A stretch of DNA of 64,000 bases from Amoebidium appalachense (Eukaryota > Ichthyosporea). Below, piece by piece: positions 50,959 to 63,627 of the stretch. Each line of letters begins with the position of its first letter. Within the stretch, counting starts at the first letter, position 1. Where the stretch lies: positions 4,650,001 to 4,714,000 of the forward strand of contig CAVNZM010000007.1 of the NCBI GenBank assembly GCA_963693365.1, given 5' to 3'. The notes under the pieces were generated by a model, which was not told the DNA's origin, made no database searches, and saw only the letters and a program-made list of their open reading frames with translations. Both the position numbers and the translations under genes were made by a program.

Positions 50959-51536
50959 GCTACCAATGAAATTGTTGTGGTTGCACACAGAGTTAACACA
51001 CCTCACACATTACCGTAGGGCCTAATCCGAGGTGTGTGAATGCACAAATGACCCTGATGACTGCATGTTCTCCATGAGGCTCTCCAAAACTATGGAAACT
51101 TGATGTAACAGTCATCAAATTTAAGGTATATGGCGGAGTACGCATGCGATTTCAAGGAGACTCAGTCAACGATGCATGACCCAGCTTCTACCAAATGCTC
51201 TTGTAACATTTTGCATAGAGGATTTCACATGAACGCAGCATATCAAAAAAAAACGGGGCCAATCGCAGTCCTGTACTCTTTCTGGGTGTACTATAAAACC
51301 CTCGAAAGAATAAGAGGCTCTGATAGGTCCGTAATACTAGTAGTACAAGCAACTTGTCTTTGTTTAATCTTGCCATGTGATCATTGAACTTCGAGAAAAA
51401 AAAATAGATGAATTGTACGGATTGAGCTAGGTGTGCAACGGTAAACCGTTCGGTACAAACACGTCATTCCTGCAGTACATCATATCTGATATAAAAGTAT
51501 TGCGGGTACCTAGCAATTAAACTTTCATTTGATTAG

Positions 51537-51578
<42 letters not shown>

Positions 51579-52029
51579 CCCCTTTTTTATCGCTTCCCCT
51601 GCCTTGCCCTCGGGGTAGTATCGCCTACGTACATATACCCCCCCCCCCCCCCCCCCTCCCAAACCTCCCCCCTCCCCTCCCCCGTTTCCCTCCGGGGCCC
51701 CCACACACACACAAACATATGCTACACTCCCCCCCTCCCCCCTCCCCCGGGCACGCCCCTCCGGGGGGGAAGAAACCATCTCCACCAGAACTTTCCCTAC
51801 CTGTACTGTAACATAGGCGCACTGTACATGTCGTGGTTGCTTAGCACACATTGCATACTCACACACTTTGGAGTCTGCTCCAAGGTGTATGAATGCGCGA
51901 GGGGACCATGTACTATAAAAAAAAAGACATCTAAGATTCAGTAGACCCCAGGAGGGGAGGGGGGGGGGGGGGGGGGGGGAGGGGGGGGACCTGCCGAGTC
52001 CGGCTGGGCATCATGCCTGCATATCAGAC
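50959..52029. other. Intergenic, no gene recognised
   Basis: C-runs at 51537-51576 and 51640-51657 and a G-run at 51958-51979. No exon is supported. Confidence 0.4.
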
Positions 52030-53005
52030 TATGTACATGAAGTAAGGAACCCTCATGCAGGGCCTTACCCCTGTGGGAGTGCACGGCACATGCAGAGGAG
52101 GCCCCCCCCCCCCCCCCCCCCCCCCCGAGCTACAGCCACCACTGCATGCATCCACAATGTCCCGTCCTGCACACCCGGCACCCAAAGACCCCCACGGCAC
52201 AGCACAGGCAGTGCCACACAGCAGCCACGGTGGTAGCCCAGTGTGCATGGCTAAAGTGAATAGGTCTTGGAGGGCAATGTGGCCAGCCAAACCCAGAGGA
52301 CATCAAGTGGGTATAGTACGAGGCTTCTGCCCACGATCCGTGGGGCAACTACTCGCAGCTACCGCGGGGCACCACAGAACCCACGACACGTGCCATATTA
52401 GGTAAATCCACAGTAGAATTGCAGACATTCTTCTTTCTAAAATATGGACACGTAACACCACATGGACACCACGTAATACCACATGGACACCACACAACAC
52501 CACATGGACACCACGTAACACCACATGGACACCACGTAACACCACATGGACACCACGTAACACCACATGGACACCACGCAACACCACCCTTCAACCCACA
52601 CAACCCAAAATGCAAAAACACGGCCACCGCAAAACCTCACGTAAACAGAGAGGTAGGGCCCCACCAAAGCCTAAAACACACACACACAAACACCCCCCAC
52701 ACACTCACAGCCAGCATGCCCCGACCGCAGGCACCCCCACAGACCCACCCAACTGTGCAAGATCCGGCTATTAAATTACTACACCGTAGCCACACACCAC
52801 GTACAACACCACAACCTGTTAGGTAGCATCCCTCCATCACCAGGCCCAACCATACACCAATATCGACCGTAGACACCACCAACACCACACCCCGCATTCC
52901 ACCACCATAGATAAACCAATGAGAGCCCGTGTTTATTATAGTATATTCGTAGGTTTTGAGTGGAGGGGAAGCCTGGTGCTACCCACCGGCGAGGCTGGGG
53001 TGATA
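52030..53005 (-). mobile_element. Dispersed repeat, uninterrupted copy
   Basis: The reverse complement runs in the order found in the two halves at 4790-5045 and 10611-11200: TTTATCACCCCAGCCTCGCC start, TGGTGTTGGTGGTG region, CTTGCACAGTTGGGT, TTTTAGGCTTTGGTGGGG, a six- to seven-copy GTGGTGTTACGTGGTGTCCAT minisatellite (52455-52585), then CACGGATCGTGGGC and the CATTGCCCTCCAAGACC region. No transposase or RT is encoded. The class is unknown. Confidence 0.75.
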
Positions 53006-53269
53006 AACCCTGGGCTAAGTGTATACAAATAGTTAGGATTGGTAATGGCGTGTTAGCTTAGCTATTAATACCGTAGCAGCCTAGCTAGAGTATAGTCGAT
53101 CGGTGCTGGGTGGAAGACGCCCCTTTGAGGGGCCCCTAGGTGTCCCCTCCGGGGACAGAACGGGGGGAAAAAAGATAATAATAATAATAATAATAATGCC
53201 GGGCCTTCATGTAATTACTTGCTCCGCCCAATACGTTGAGCTTGAAGCTATCTTGTTTTGTTCTATTAA
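53006..53269. repeat. GC hairpins with (ATA)n tail
   Basis: Two hairpins, GCCCC-TTTGA-GGGGC and GTCCCC-TCC-GGGGAC (53117-53155), are followed by AGAACGGGG and a (TAA)n tail at 53172-53196. The order of GC hairpin, AGAAC and simple-repeat tail resembles the SINE 3' module and the element end at 7951. Probably the 3' end of another non-LTR-type element. Confidence 0.45.
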
Positions 53270-53566
53270 TTGAAACCTTTTTATTGCATACCGCATAGCT
53301 GTAATTTGGATGGGTATGTATTAGACCGGCCTGAGGAAGACCCGTGTACCTGGTTTACACGGTCCATATTTTGGGAGACGGTGGGAGCGCTGCCCCTCGT
53401 GTGCACGTGTGGCTTACTGCGTTTTCTAGCACTGTCACACACCAGACGAGGGGCGCTGCAGGCATCCCCGAGCTATACATATCACGGTTTAAAGGATAAC
53501 TATACGCCCACCTGTCACTTGGTTGGCAGTCTAGACAAGAAGGACAACGACAAAAAACTAAATTAA
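53270..53566 (+). CDS. Hypothetical 98-residue open frame
   Basis: Starts MKPFYCIPHSCNLDGYVLD and ends DKKDNDKKLN. Composition is mixed and not low complexity. No motif, signal peptide or homologue is recognised, and no splice partner was found. It lies within repeat-rich DNA and may be a transposon remnant or chance. Confidence 0.2.
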   Translation: MKPFYCIPHSCNLDGYVLDRPEEDPCTWFTRSIFWETVGALPLVCTCGLLRFLALSHTRRGALQASPSYTYHGLKDNYTPTCHLVGSLDKKDNDKKLN

Positions 53567-53915
53567 ACTTTTTGTGAAGTCTGCATGAGTGGTGCATAAT
53601 AATTGTCTTAAGGCTATAAAGACTCGTATTACCCGGGGCCGGAGGGGGGGGGGGGGGGAGGGGGGGGGAGGGGGGGAGGTGGGGGGAGGGGGGTATACAC
53701 GGGGTATCACACTGAAAATACATCAGCACTAAGAGGGATCTACCGTGATTTTGTGGTCACGGAGTTTTGGGTGGGGGGATATACGTTATTATCGAACTCC
53801 GTGCCCTTTAAGGTGGTTTTGGCTGCTGTACGTGTGCCCGTGTATGTGGTGGTGTGGGGTGCCGCCTGATCTGCACGGTGTCGGAGGGTTTCTACATTTT
53901 GGGCAGGCCGTTTTG

Positions 53916-54091
<176 letters not shown>

Positions 54092-54207
54092 GGCGGGGAG
54101 GGGAAGGGGGGGGGGGGGGGGGGGAAGGGATCTACCAAGCAAATTACCCCACCACTAGTACCTGAGACTGGTCTGTCTTGTGCCTTGAGTAAACAGCATA
54201 AACCCCC

Positions 54208-55262
54208 CGTTCTATGTTATGCTTCTTTCATAATGGCTTTGTTGATGTTTTCTTATATGTTATACTTCATGTTCCTACGGGTGGCTGTGTTTGGTTCGTG
54301 TTGTTCGTGACCATTATTGTTTTGGTTTGTTTTGTGGGTAGGTGTGCTAACTGACGCTATCCCCGACCCGAATATTGTCGCCGACTGGGCCAGTGACGTT
54401 GCACCCTGCCCCCCCCCCCCCCCCCCCCCCCCCTCCCCCCCCCCCCCTTTTTCTCCACGTTCCCTCTCCCTCCATAGCCCTTTGTTCCTTTCAACCCCAC
54501 GTGGTCTCTCAGAGAGCTACCCGACAGGGCCGAAAATTAGCGAAATTTGGGTGGTATTTTTTTTTCTAGTACATCTTGTATTTTCCTATTGGCTGGATGG
54601 TATTTCCGGACACTTTCCTTTGAAGCATCCATACCATGCACACCATCCACACACCATGGCCGGAAACGTACCGTACCTACGTAACCATGCAAAACAAAGA
54701 GAGTTGGATGGTACTTTTGAAAATTGGATGGTATTTTAGAGGGTTTATAGATACAGTTTTGTCCGCCCCTGCTACCCAAATGATTGAGTCGTACTTGTCA
54801 CTCTCTCGCAATTATAATCACTGCGGTACACACACATCCAGGTCTAAAAAAACACATTTTTCTTTTCAATTTTTTTTAATTTTTTACTGCGATTCACCTC
54901 ATAGGTGCTACCGTCTTCTACCTGGCTCTGCCTATACCTCCCGACCCAAGGACAAACCTATGTATCTTAGAACACAAAGAGCAAGACACGAGGCCATATC
55001 GTAGTTGCCAACACCAGCCTCTGTGTCAGCAACAATATCACACCCACACACCCAGCCATCCACACACACACACGGACACACGCACACGCACACACGCACA
55101 GCCCTTTACCCCGCTTTAGCCTACCATAAGCGCATACAGGAAGGCTGTTAAGGACTGCTTGTGTCGCTGCGTGCCATGGCGTCTACTGAATAAAAACTAC
55201 TGGCTAAGCAATACTTCGGAATCCAAACACGCACACACAGAACACCAACACATATACACTGA
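54208..55262. other. Intergenic, no gene recognised
   Basis: C-run at 54410-54447. The word TTGGATGGTA recurs near 54591, 54701 and 54724. No exon is supported. Confidence 0.35.
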
Positions 55263-55264
55263 GG

Positions 55265-55911
<647 letters not shown>

Positions 55912-56028
55912 AAATTCTACCCCCCCCCCCCCTCCCCCCCTCCCCCCCGCTCTCTCTCTCTGAGTCCGCCCCTCTTTCACACACACAAGTAACACGCGCG
56001 CCACACACACACACGAGCATGCACCGCA

Positions 56029-56170
56029 CGCACAATGCATGGCCAAGTCCAGCTTTAACAAATCTTCGGAGGCCTTCACGCACACACACACACACGCAAG
56101 CACGCACACACGCACGGACGTAATACATGTCACACACAAATTACGGATGATACTATGTGTCCTTTGTTCC

Positions 56171-56207
<37 letters not shown>

Positions 56208-56400
56208 CTCTTCCTTCCCCCAACCCCAACCCCCCCCCCCACAACCCCCCCCCCCCTCCCCCTCCCCCCGCACAATCACCTGCACTATATAGTCAAAGCA
56301 TGCGCAGACATAAGTCTCGCACACACCTGCACTGTGTGTACAAGTAGGTCTGTGCGCCGGCTGTCGCCGGCGCCAAAACATAACGAGACAGTTATTGATG
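56029..56400 (-). CDS. Possible exons of an unrecognised minus-strand gene
   Basis: Two protein-like segments: 56278-56400, ending ETYVCACFDYIVQ before a CAG|GTGATTG donor, and about 56032-56073 (ASEDLLKLDLAMH) before a GTGCGTG donor. The donor style matches the confirmed genes. No family is recognised and their phases were not proved compatible. Confidence 0.2.
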
Positions 56401-56583
56401 TTGGGTTGTGTGGTTGTTACCTCCCTCTCCCCCTCCCCCCTCCCCTGGCCCCTCCGCCTCACGCTCCCCCCCCCCCCCCCCCCCCCCCCGCGGCCCCCCG
56501 CCTCACGCTTCCTCCCCCCCCCCCCCCCCCCCAATCCTGCAGTTGCCGGATCTGCCAAATGTTATGACCCTTTTCCCTTTCAT

Positions 56584-56621
<38 letters not shown>

Positions 56622-56873
56622 TTCTTGCCACACTGTGTTATCAGTCTAGGGAGAGATTGCCATTGCCGAAGTACTGTACCAAGTTTACTTGTGGTCCTCC
56701 AAAAACATGTAGCTGAAAACCACCAAGTGCAATGTGTTCTAATTGCTTGCAAAATCTTTATAATATTATTATTATCTTGTTGTTTTACTTATTTTACAGA
56801 ACTGTTTGGTAACCCGATGATATGCATGGGCAGGCAATAAAAATTTCCACGTGCACTGAGTGCCAGGTGGGCA

Positions 56874-58990
56874 ACATATTTCAGTGAAGTCTGGAATTGG
56901 CACCCCCCCCGAAATGTTCCCGAACATAAAATCATCATTCTACGGTGTCTGTCAATATACCATGCTCACAAGTCAGTACTGCAATTATAATGATTCTCAG
57001 TTTACTTCAAAGCATCCCCCCCCCCCCCCCCCCCCCCTCCCCCCCCCCTCCCCCCCCCCCCCCAATTTTTTTATTTTATGTTTTTCATACTCGGTGACTA
57101 AAATCATTTTTTTTATTATTTTTTTTTATTTTTTTATTTTTATATCCCGTTTCACTCCCGGCGAGGCACTGCCTCAGGGGAGCTTACCGTCTTCCGCCTA
57201 GACACAGATCGTACTGTATAGCACACTCATAAGTGAGGATTCTAATTGACCCCAACTGGCACTATTTTTAGTTACGCCTTATCCCACGGTTCTAGCCGCA
57301 GCAACGCTAGTGGGGAAGTGAGCACAGCTCACTTTAACAACACCAGCCGGGAGCGACCCGGGACACATACACAAACATAAAGACTCGAAAGGGGAAGACC
57401 CCATGCCCAGGACGCTGACCCGAACCGTGGCCGGTGACTCGGATTGGTCTCCCACTTGAACGTTGGGCTGGAATGCCCAAGCGGCGCACCGTCGACGTCA
57501 GAGGGCCGGTGCTGTTCATGACGTCATGTCTTGCGGCCGGATGATAACAAATTGGTGGTGCTGCTTGACGTGGTCTGGGGTGATGGCTTCTAGGGGGCGG
57601 CCAGACCGGTGGACCGTCGAGGCAGAAAAATATCGGAAGTAACCGGGATCGATCCTGCGACTTTGAGCTTGACACGCAGAGATCTTACCATTGCACCAAC
57701 CCGCCCCCCCGGTGACTAAAATCATGGCACCCGTGTTTTCTAGATATATTTCCTTTCATTGTGTTCAACGTACATATGTGTGTGTGTGTGTGTGTACATG
57801 TTTGTGTGTGTGTAATGTGTGTGTGTACGGGCCAAGTGAAGGTTGTATGCGTTTTTGTCTTCTTAGTTGTTTTTGTATTCTATTCGATTATTACTTTGTG
57901 TGTACATGTGGAAAAAAAACAAATAACAAAAAAATTACCCGCAATGACCACCGCCCAGCTTGAATCACCCTCGCTCTAGTGTAAAAAAATAATCATTATC
58001 AGCCACAAACCCTTCTAGTACACTCGCCCTAAATGTCATATTCACATTACTGAGTTGATTTAGTTGTGTTTCTTACTCTATTTTTTTTTCAAAAACTGTC
58101 TGCCTATAGCTATTAAAACATTAAAATGTACATGTGTTTATGTGTGTGTGTGTGTGTGTGCCACAGGCCGGTGTGTGTGTGTGTGTGTGTGTGTGTTTGT
58201 GTGTGTGTGGATATAGAATTTACCGTCCTCATCCCCGTGTCCCCCTAAACCGGTGCTAGCAGACCTTTGAGGTTTTTGTGATTGGATTGGTAGTTCTATT
58301 ACATTAAAAATTTCAAAATGCCGTTGTACCAATGATATAATACGTTGTAAACAAAATGTCGCCGAATTTCTCTTAAAAAAGTACGTTCCATTCTGGGTTA
58401 GAAACAAAAACCGTTTTGATACGGGAATCACCTGATCTCTGCCGTCATTCAGCCCAGCGCGTTCACAGTAGACTCCGAAACCGCTGTTTTTTTTCTTTTT
58501 ATTTCAAAGCCCCGAGTACGTACATCCTCTCGGGCCCAACTTTAGGGCACTATATTTCAATTTTCTCATTATCAAATACATAGTTATTTAGGGTTTTTCA
58601 TTAGTATCGCAAGAATATTTAGCGATTTTGATGTCATAAAAACAACTAAGCAGTTTCGATGGTTTTTGATGCCTCACAAAATGGCCTTAGGTCCCCTCCA
58701 AATTCCGGATTTGAGGTCCGGCAAACAACGCATTATATATCTCTCGGGCCCAACTTTAGGGCACTATATTTCAATTTTCTCATTATCAAATATATAGTTA
58801 TTTTAGGCTTTTTCATTAGTATCGCAAGAATATTTAGCGATTTTGATGTCATAAAAACAACTAAGCAACGTTTCGATGGTTTTTGATGCCTCACAAAATG
58901 GCCTTAGGTCCCCTCCAAATTCCGGATTTGAGGTCCGGTATCTCTCGGGCCCAACTTTAGGGCACTATATTTCAATTTTCTCATTATCAA
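56874..58990 (+). repeat. Segmental duplication, left copy
   Basis: From ATTTCAGTGAAGTCTGGAAT onward this matches 60778-62400 in direct orientation over about 1.6 kb, apart from a 602-bp SINE insertion here. It ends in a tandem array of about 200-bp units beginning TCTCGGGCCCAACTTTAGGG (58525, 58740, 58939 partial). Confidence 0.85.
57108..57709 (-). mobile_element. Full-length tRNA-derived SINE with 16-bp target-site duplication
   Basis: Flanked by CGGTGACTAAAATCAT at 57092-57107 and 57710-57725. On the minus strand it starts with box A TGGTGCAATGG (57698-57688) and box B-like GGATCGATCCC (57655-57645). The body contains CATGACGTCATGAACAGCAC and GTGAGCTGTGCTCAC, then the stem-loop near 57180-57155, then GAAACGGGAT and an A/T-rich tail. 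The 602-bp insert is absent from the duplicate copy at about 61011-61036. This is the reference copy for the family. Confidence 0.9.
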
Positions 58991-59517
58991 ACGGTGGGCT
59001 GCTGCAACTTCTTCAGCTACTTCTGCACTGCGTGAGTGGAGGGGCGGCTACTTGGTCGTCGGGGAGCTTTCCAAGTGACTGCCAGTCCTTAGCCTCCAGT
59101 CGTATGGCAATGACCGGGTTTGCTTGCATGCATTCTGTAATTGTGTTTTTCTGTGTGTCTTGCCACAACTAGGCCACCTTATCAGAGAGCTAGATGCAGT
59201 TTCTCCGGGTTATCTAGGGGCCGGGCCCGTTGGGATTGTTTTTTAGCTCAGATTTGGTCTGCATTGCTCTCTTAGAGGCTCTTTTAGAGGCTGACTTGCT
59301 TGCTGTGCCTCGATAGGTTTTGAGGGGGGCCTGTTGGGAAGGAGCAGTAATGATGTCTTCTTGCAGAGTGTGGTCTGGTCAACATCGATGCATATGACTG
59401 GTTGGAGCAAACTGGTTTCACGCATACACGTACACTTACGGTTTTGCCCGCTGGTGTCCTTTGTCACTTGTCGCTTGATTTTTATTTCATAGCTTTGGCT
59501 TTTTCAGTTCTATTGGT

Positions 59518-59762
59518 GGTTACGATATTCCGTGCGTCGGGGTGTGATCTGATTGGATGACGACACGACCTTTAACTTCAGTTAGTCTTGCCGTGATTGG
59601 CCTAGAGCGCACTCACCGAAATAACCAGGCTATGGACATTTCTATTGGGTTAGAGGAATCGAATAACCGGGTTAATGGGTGAGTGCGCTGCTAGCCAATC
59701 AAAGGAAAATGAGCCTGAAATGTGAATGTAATGATATATAGCGCACGCGCACACACACACAC

Positions 59763-59813
<51 letters not shown>

Positions 59814-59845
59814 CCAGCTGATACCGAGTGTCCCGAGGGGAGCCC

Positions 59846-59893
<48 letters not shown>

Positions 59894-60749
59894 GGGGAAC
59901 CCCAACTAATTGATTTCTCCTTGTAGTCTTTATGGTGTCTCGTAGAGAAAGTAAACCCTGATATATAGTCACCACCCGACATCTATGTACGTGATCATGA
60001 TATACCGCTGAGGGGATATTCCGAGCAAAACCCCCCCCCCCCATACCTGAGACTGGTTCTCTTTGCCTCGAGTAAACAGCGTAAACCCCCTAATGATATA
60101 TGAATCAAATAACCGAGTTAAAGTTTGCATAATGTATCAATAAAGTGAATGCTAAATCTTTATGGGTCATATCGTAACCGGATCATGTCGGCTCGTGTCC
60201 TCGCTGGACCTCGTTATTTCGGTCTCGCTCGGCCACTCGCCCCATGACTCCTGATTTATTGATCCGTTGATGAAGGCAACGTGCAGCCACAGGCTACATA
60301 ATCAGGAGTCATGGGGCGAGTGGCCGAGCGAGACCGAAGTTATTTCGGCGAGCCGTCGGTTATTTTGGCGAGCCGATAGGCGAGCCAAAATAATCGACAA
60401 GGCGAGCCGAAATAACGAGGTCGAGCGAGGACACGAGCCGACATGATCCGGTTACGATATGACCCATAAAGATTTAGCATTCACTTTATTGATACATTAT
60501 GCAAACTTTAACTCGGTTATTTGATTCATATATCATTACATTCACATTTCAGGCTCATTTTCCTTTGATTGGCTAGCAGCGCACTCACCCATTAACCCGG
60601 TTATTCGATTCCTCTAACCCAATAGAAATGTCCATAGCCTGGTTATTTCGGTGAGTGCGCTCTAGGCCAATCACGGCAAGACTAACTGAAGTTAAAGGTC
60701 GTGTCGTCATCCAATCAGATCACACCCCGACGCACGGAATATCGTAACC
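59518..60749. repeat. Foldback (large inverted repeat) element
   Basis: GGTTACGATATTCCGTGCG at 59518 is mirrored by its exact complement ending at 60749. The arms match almost base for base over about 400 bp. The centre, about 60265-60300, is a short unmatched loop. The left arm carries a 352-bp insertion (59739-60090). The right arm has about 70 extra bases of GGCGAGCC(G/A)AAATAA repeats. No coding region. Confidence 0.9.
59739..60090. mobile_element. 352-bp insertion inside the foldback arm
   Basis: Flanked by the 10-bp direct repeat TAATGATATA (59729-59738 and 60091-60100), which occurs once in the opposite arm. It contains (CA)n, then CCAGCTGATACCGAGTGTCC, about 43 A (59849-59891), and ends CCTGAGACTGGTTCT ... 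GAGTAAACAGCGTAAACCCC. Confidence 0.8.
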
Positions 60750-60777
60750 CGAGTCAAAAGAAGAAAAAAAAAAATAT

Positions 60778-60910
60778 TTCAGTGAAGTCTGGAATTGGCA
60801 CCCCCCCAAAATGTTCCCAAACATAAAATCATCATTCTACGGTGTGTGTCAATATACCATGCTCACAAGTCAGTACTGCAATTATACTATTCTCGGTTTA
60901 CTTCAAAGCA

Positions 60911-60953
<43 letters not shown>

Positions 60954-61468
60954 CCCCCGGCCCTCTTCCCATTCCCTGCCCCCCCCAAATTTTTTTATGT
61001 GGCTTTTCATACTCAGTGACTGGGGTCTACACCAATCATGGCACCCGTGTTTTCTAGATATATTTCCTTTCATTGTGTTCAACGTCTATGTGTGTGTGTG
61101 TGTGTGTGTGTGTGCATGTTTGTGTGTGTGTGAATGTGTGTGTGTGGGCTAAGTGAAGGTTGTATGCGCTTTTTTCTTCTTAGTTGTTTTTGTATTCTAT
61201 TCGATTATTACTTTGTGTGTAAATGTGGAAAAAAAACAAATAAAAAAACAACGACCACCGCCCAGCTTGAATCACCCTAGCTCTAGTGTAAAACAATAAT
61301 CATTATCAGTCACAAACCCTTCTACTACACTCGCCCCAAATGTCATTTTCACATTACTGAGTTGATTTAGTTGTGTTTTTTACTCTATTTTTTTCAACAA
61401 CTGTCTGCTATTAAACAGTAAAATGTACATCTGTTTGTGTGTGTGTGTGTGTGTGTGTGCCACAGGCC

Positions 61469-61512
<44 letters not shown>

Positions 61513-62400
61513 GAATTTACCGTCCTCATCCCCGTGTCCCCCTAAACCGGTGTTAGCGGACCTTTGAGGTTTTTGTGATTGGATTGGTAGTTCTATTACA
61601 TTAAAAATTTCAAAATGTCGTTGTACCAATGATATAATACGTTGTAAAACAAATGTCGCCGAATTTCTCTAAAAACAGTGCGTTCCATTCTGGGTTAGAA
61701 ACCCAAACCGTTTTGATACGGGAATCACCTGATCTCTGCCGTCATTCAGCCCAGCGCGTTCACAGTGAATCCGAAACCGCTGGTTTTTTTCTTTTTATTT
61801 CAAAGCCCCGAGTACGTACATCCTCTCGGGCCCAACTTTACGGCACTATATTTCAATTTTCTCATTATCAAATATATAGTTATTTTAGGCTTTTTCATTA
61901 GTATCGCAAGAATATTTAGTGATTTTGATGTCATAAAAACAACTAAGCAACGTTTCGATTGTTTTTGATGCCTCACAAAATGGCCTTAGGTCCCCTCCAA
62001 ATTCCGGATTTGAGGTCCGGCACTAAAAAAGGTGCGTTCCATTCTGGGTTAGAAACGAAAACCGTTTTGATACGGGAATCACCTGATCTCTGCCGTCATT
62101 CAGCCCAGCGCGTTCACAGTAGACTCCGAAACCGCTGGGGTTTTTTTTTATTTCAAAGCCCCGAGTACGTACATCCTCTCGGGCCCAACTTTACGGCACT
62201 ATATTTCAATTTTCTCATTATCAAATATATAGTTATTTTAGGCTTTTTCATTAGTATCGCAAGAATATTTAGCGATTTTGATGTCATAAAACAACTAAGC
62301 AACGTTTCGATGGTTTTTGATGCCTCACAAAATGGCCTTTGGTCCCCTCCAAATTCCGGATTTGAGGTCCGGCAAACAACGCATTATATATATTGTTAAT
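60778..62400 (+). repeat. Segmental duplication, right copy
   Basis: Direct repeat of 56874-58990 without the SINE. The terminal array is different: a unit of about 350 bp containing GTGCGTTCCATTCTGGGTTA and TCTCGGGCCCAACTTTACGG occurs twice (about 61676-62022 and 62030-62373). Confidence 0.85.
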
Positions 62401-62445
62401 CATTACCTTTCAAAGTTTTCGAAGTATCATGATCTCCACCATCCG

Positions 62446-62515
<70 letters not shown>

Positions 62516-63183
62516 ACACACACTTTGATAATGGACTGGGGGGAGAGGGGGGGTGGGGGGCGGGGGGGGGGGGGGGGGGGGGGGGCATGCACACTGAGCC
62601 TAAAAACACACCTTATATTTATTACAGGAGGCCTGGAAAAACACAAAACTTCGAAAAACTTCATTTTTTGGAAGTCCTACAAGGTGGTAGAGTAGACTAC
62701 GGTAGTCACGGTGCCCGGGGCTGGGGCCGGACTGCCAGAGAAAAAAGCCTTTTGAGTTTTGGCATATTATGCGTGACGTCACTCGCACTATCCATACGCG
62801 TATGTATGATACATACCGGCTAGCTGCATCCGTTTTCTTAGTTCGAAGAAAGAAGAAAAAAGATATCTTATGTATGATAAAATATACTCACTAATTAACA
62901 TTTTATAATAACCGTTGCATAGTATTGCAGTTTGCCGCTGCCTGAGACATCAAAGCACTTTGAAGCAAGCTGCTAGAACCAGATAGCAAGTGTACTGTAG
63001 TGTGTGGGAAAGCCTTATGCTTTTTGTAGCCAATCCAAACTTTCCTATGATAAAGGGTGCAAAAGATGTTGAAAGTGACTATAATGGAGAAATCACACAA
63101 GCTTTCAGTGATTTATTAACATTTTTGCAATCTGAGTCTGTGCGTGGGAATAACTTTAAATATTAAAAGTAAAATATAAAAAT
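62401..63183. other. Gene-free, C-run and G-run
   Basis: C-run at 62446-62500 followed by (CA)n and a G-run at 62562-62585. No exon is supported. Confidence 0.4.
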
Positions 63184-63627
63184 TTGTGTGATATCAATGA
63201 GGCCGTAACACTGCGGCCTTCTCCAGGCCGGGAGCCTGGACCAGACTGCCTGGTGATGAATGAGGACTTGTGTGTAACGTGTAACTTTGAAAGCTGGTAC
63301 GTGATTGCTTCAAAGTCACGGGTTGGCCATAGATGCAAACCCCCTGGAATGTTTGTTGGCCTCTGCACGGTTCAAAATATCAAGCTGTTAACGACAATAC
63401 AGTACTGCCGTGATTTGCATTATTCATATATAAATTATAAACTTGCAAATATTATGGGTATTGTGCATAAATCAGCGCCTATATTGTCTTATCAACGTTA
63501 TCTTCCAGATTCATATATGCGGGCAACACAGCAGACAGGTGCGTGGGAGGGCCCGGCCCCGGGCCAGATCGATCGCGGTATGCGAGCTTCGCCAAATCTG
63601 CATGATTATCAGCAAACTTCAAAATGA
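63184..63627 (+). CDS. Hypothetical 147-residue open frame
   Basis: Starts MCDINEAVTLRPSPGREPG, contains CNFESWYVIASKSRVGHRC and ends NLHDYQQTSK. Not low complexity, but no family, signal peptide or splice partner is recognised. AT-rich codon use differs from the confirmed genes, so coding is doubtful. Confidence 0.25.
   Translation: MCDINEAVTLRPSPGREPGPDCLVMNEDLCVTCNFESWYVIASKSRVGHRCKPPGMFVGLCTVQNIKLLTTIQYCRDLHYSYINYKLANIMGIVHKSAPILSYQRYLPDSYMRATQQTGAWEGPAPGQIDRGMRASPNLHDYQQTSK

Noticed and set aside
50526-50969. 147-residue Arg/Trp/His/Leu repeat protein
   Set aside because: Frame kept open by the 18-bp minisatellite; no start context and no non-repeat sequence.
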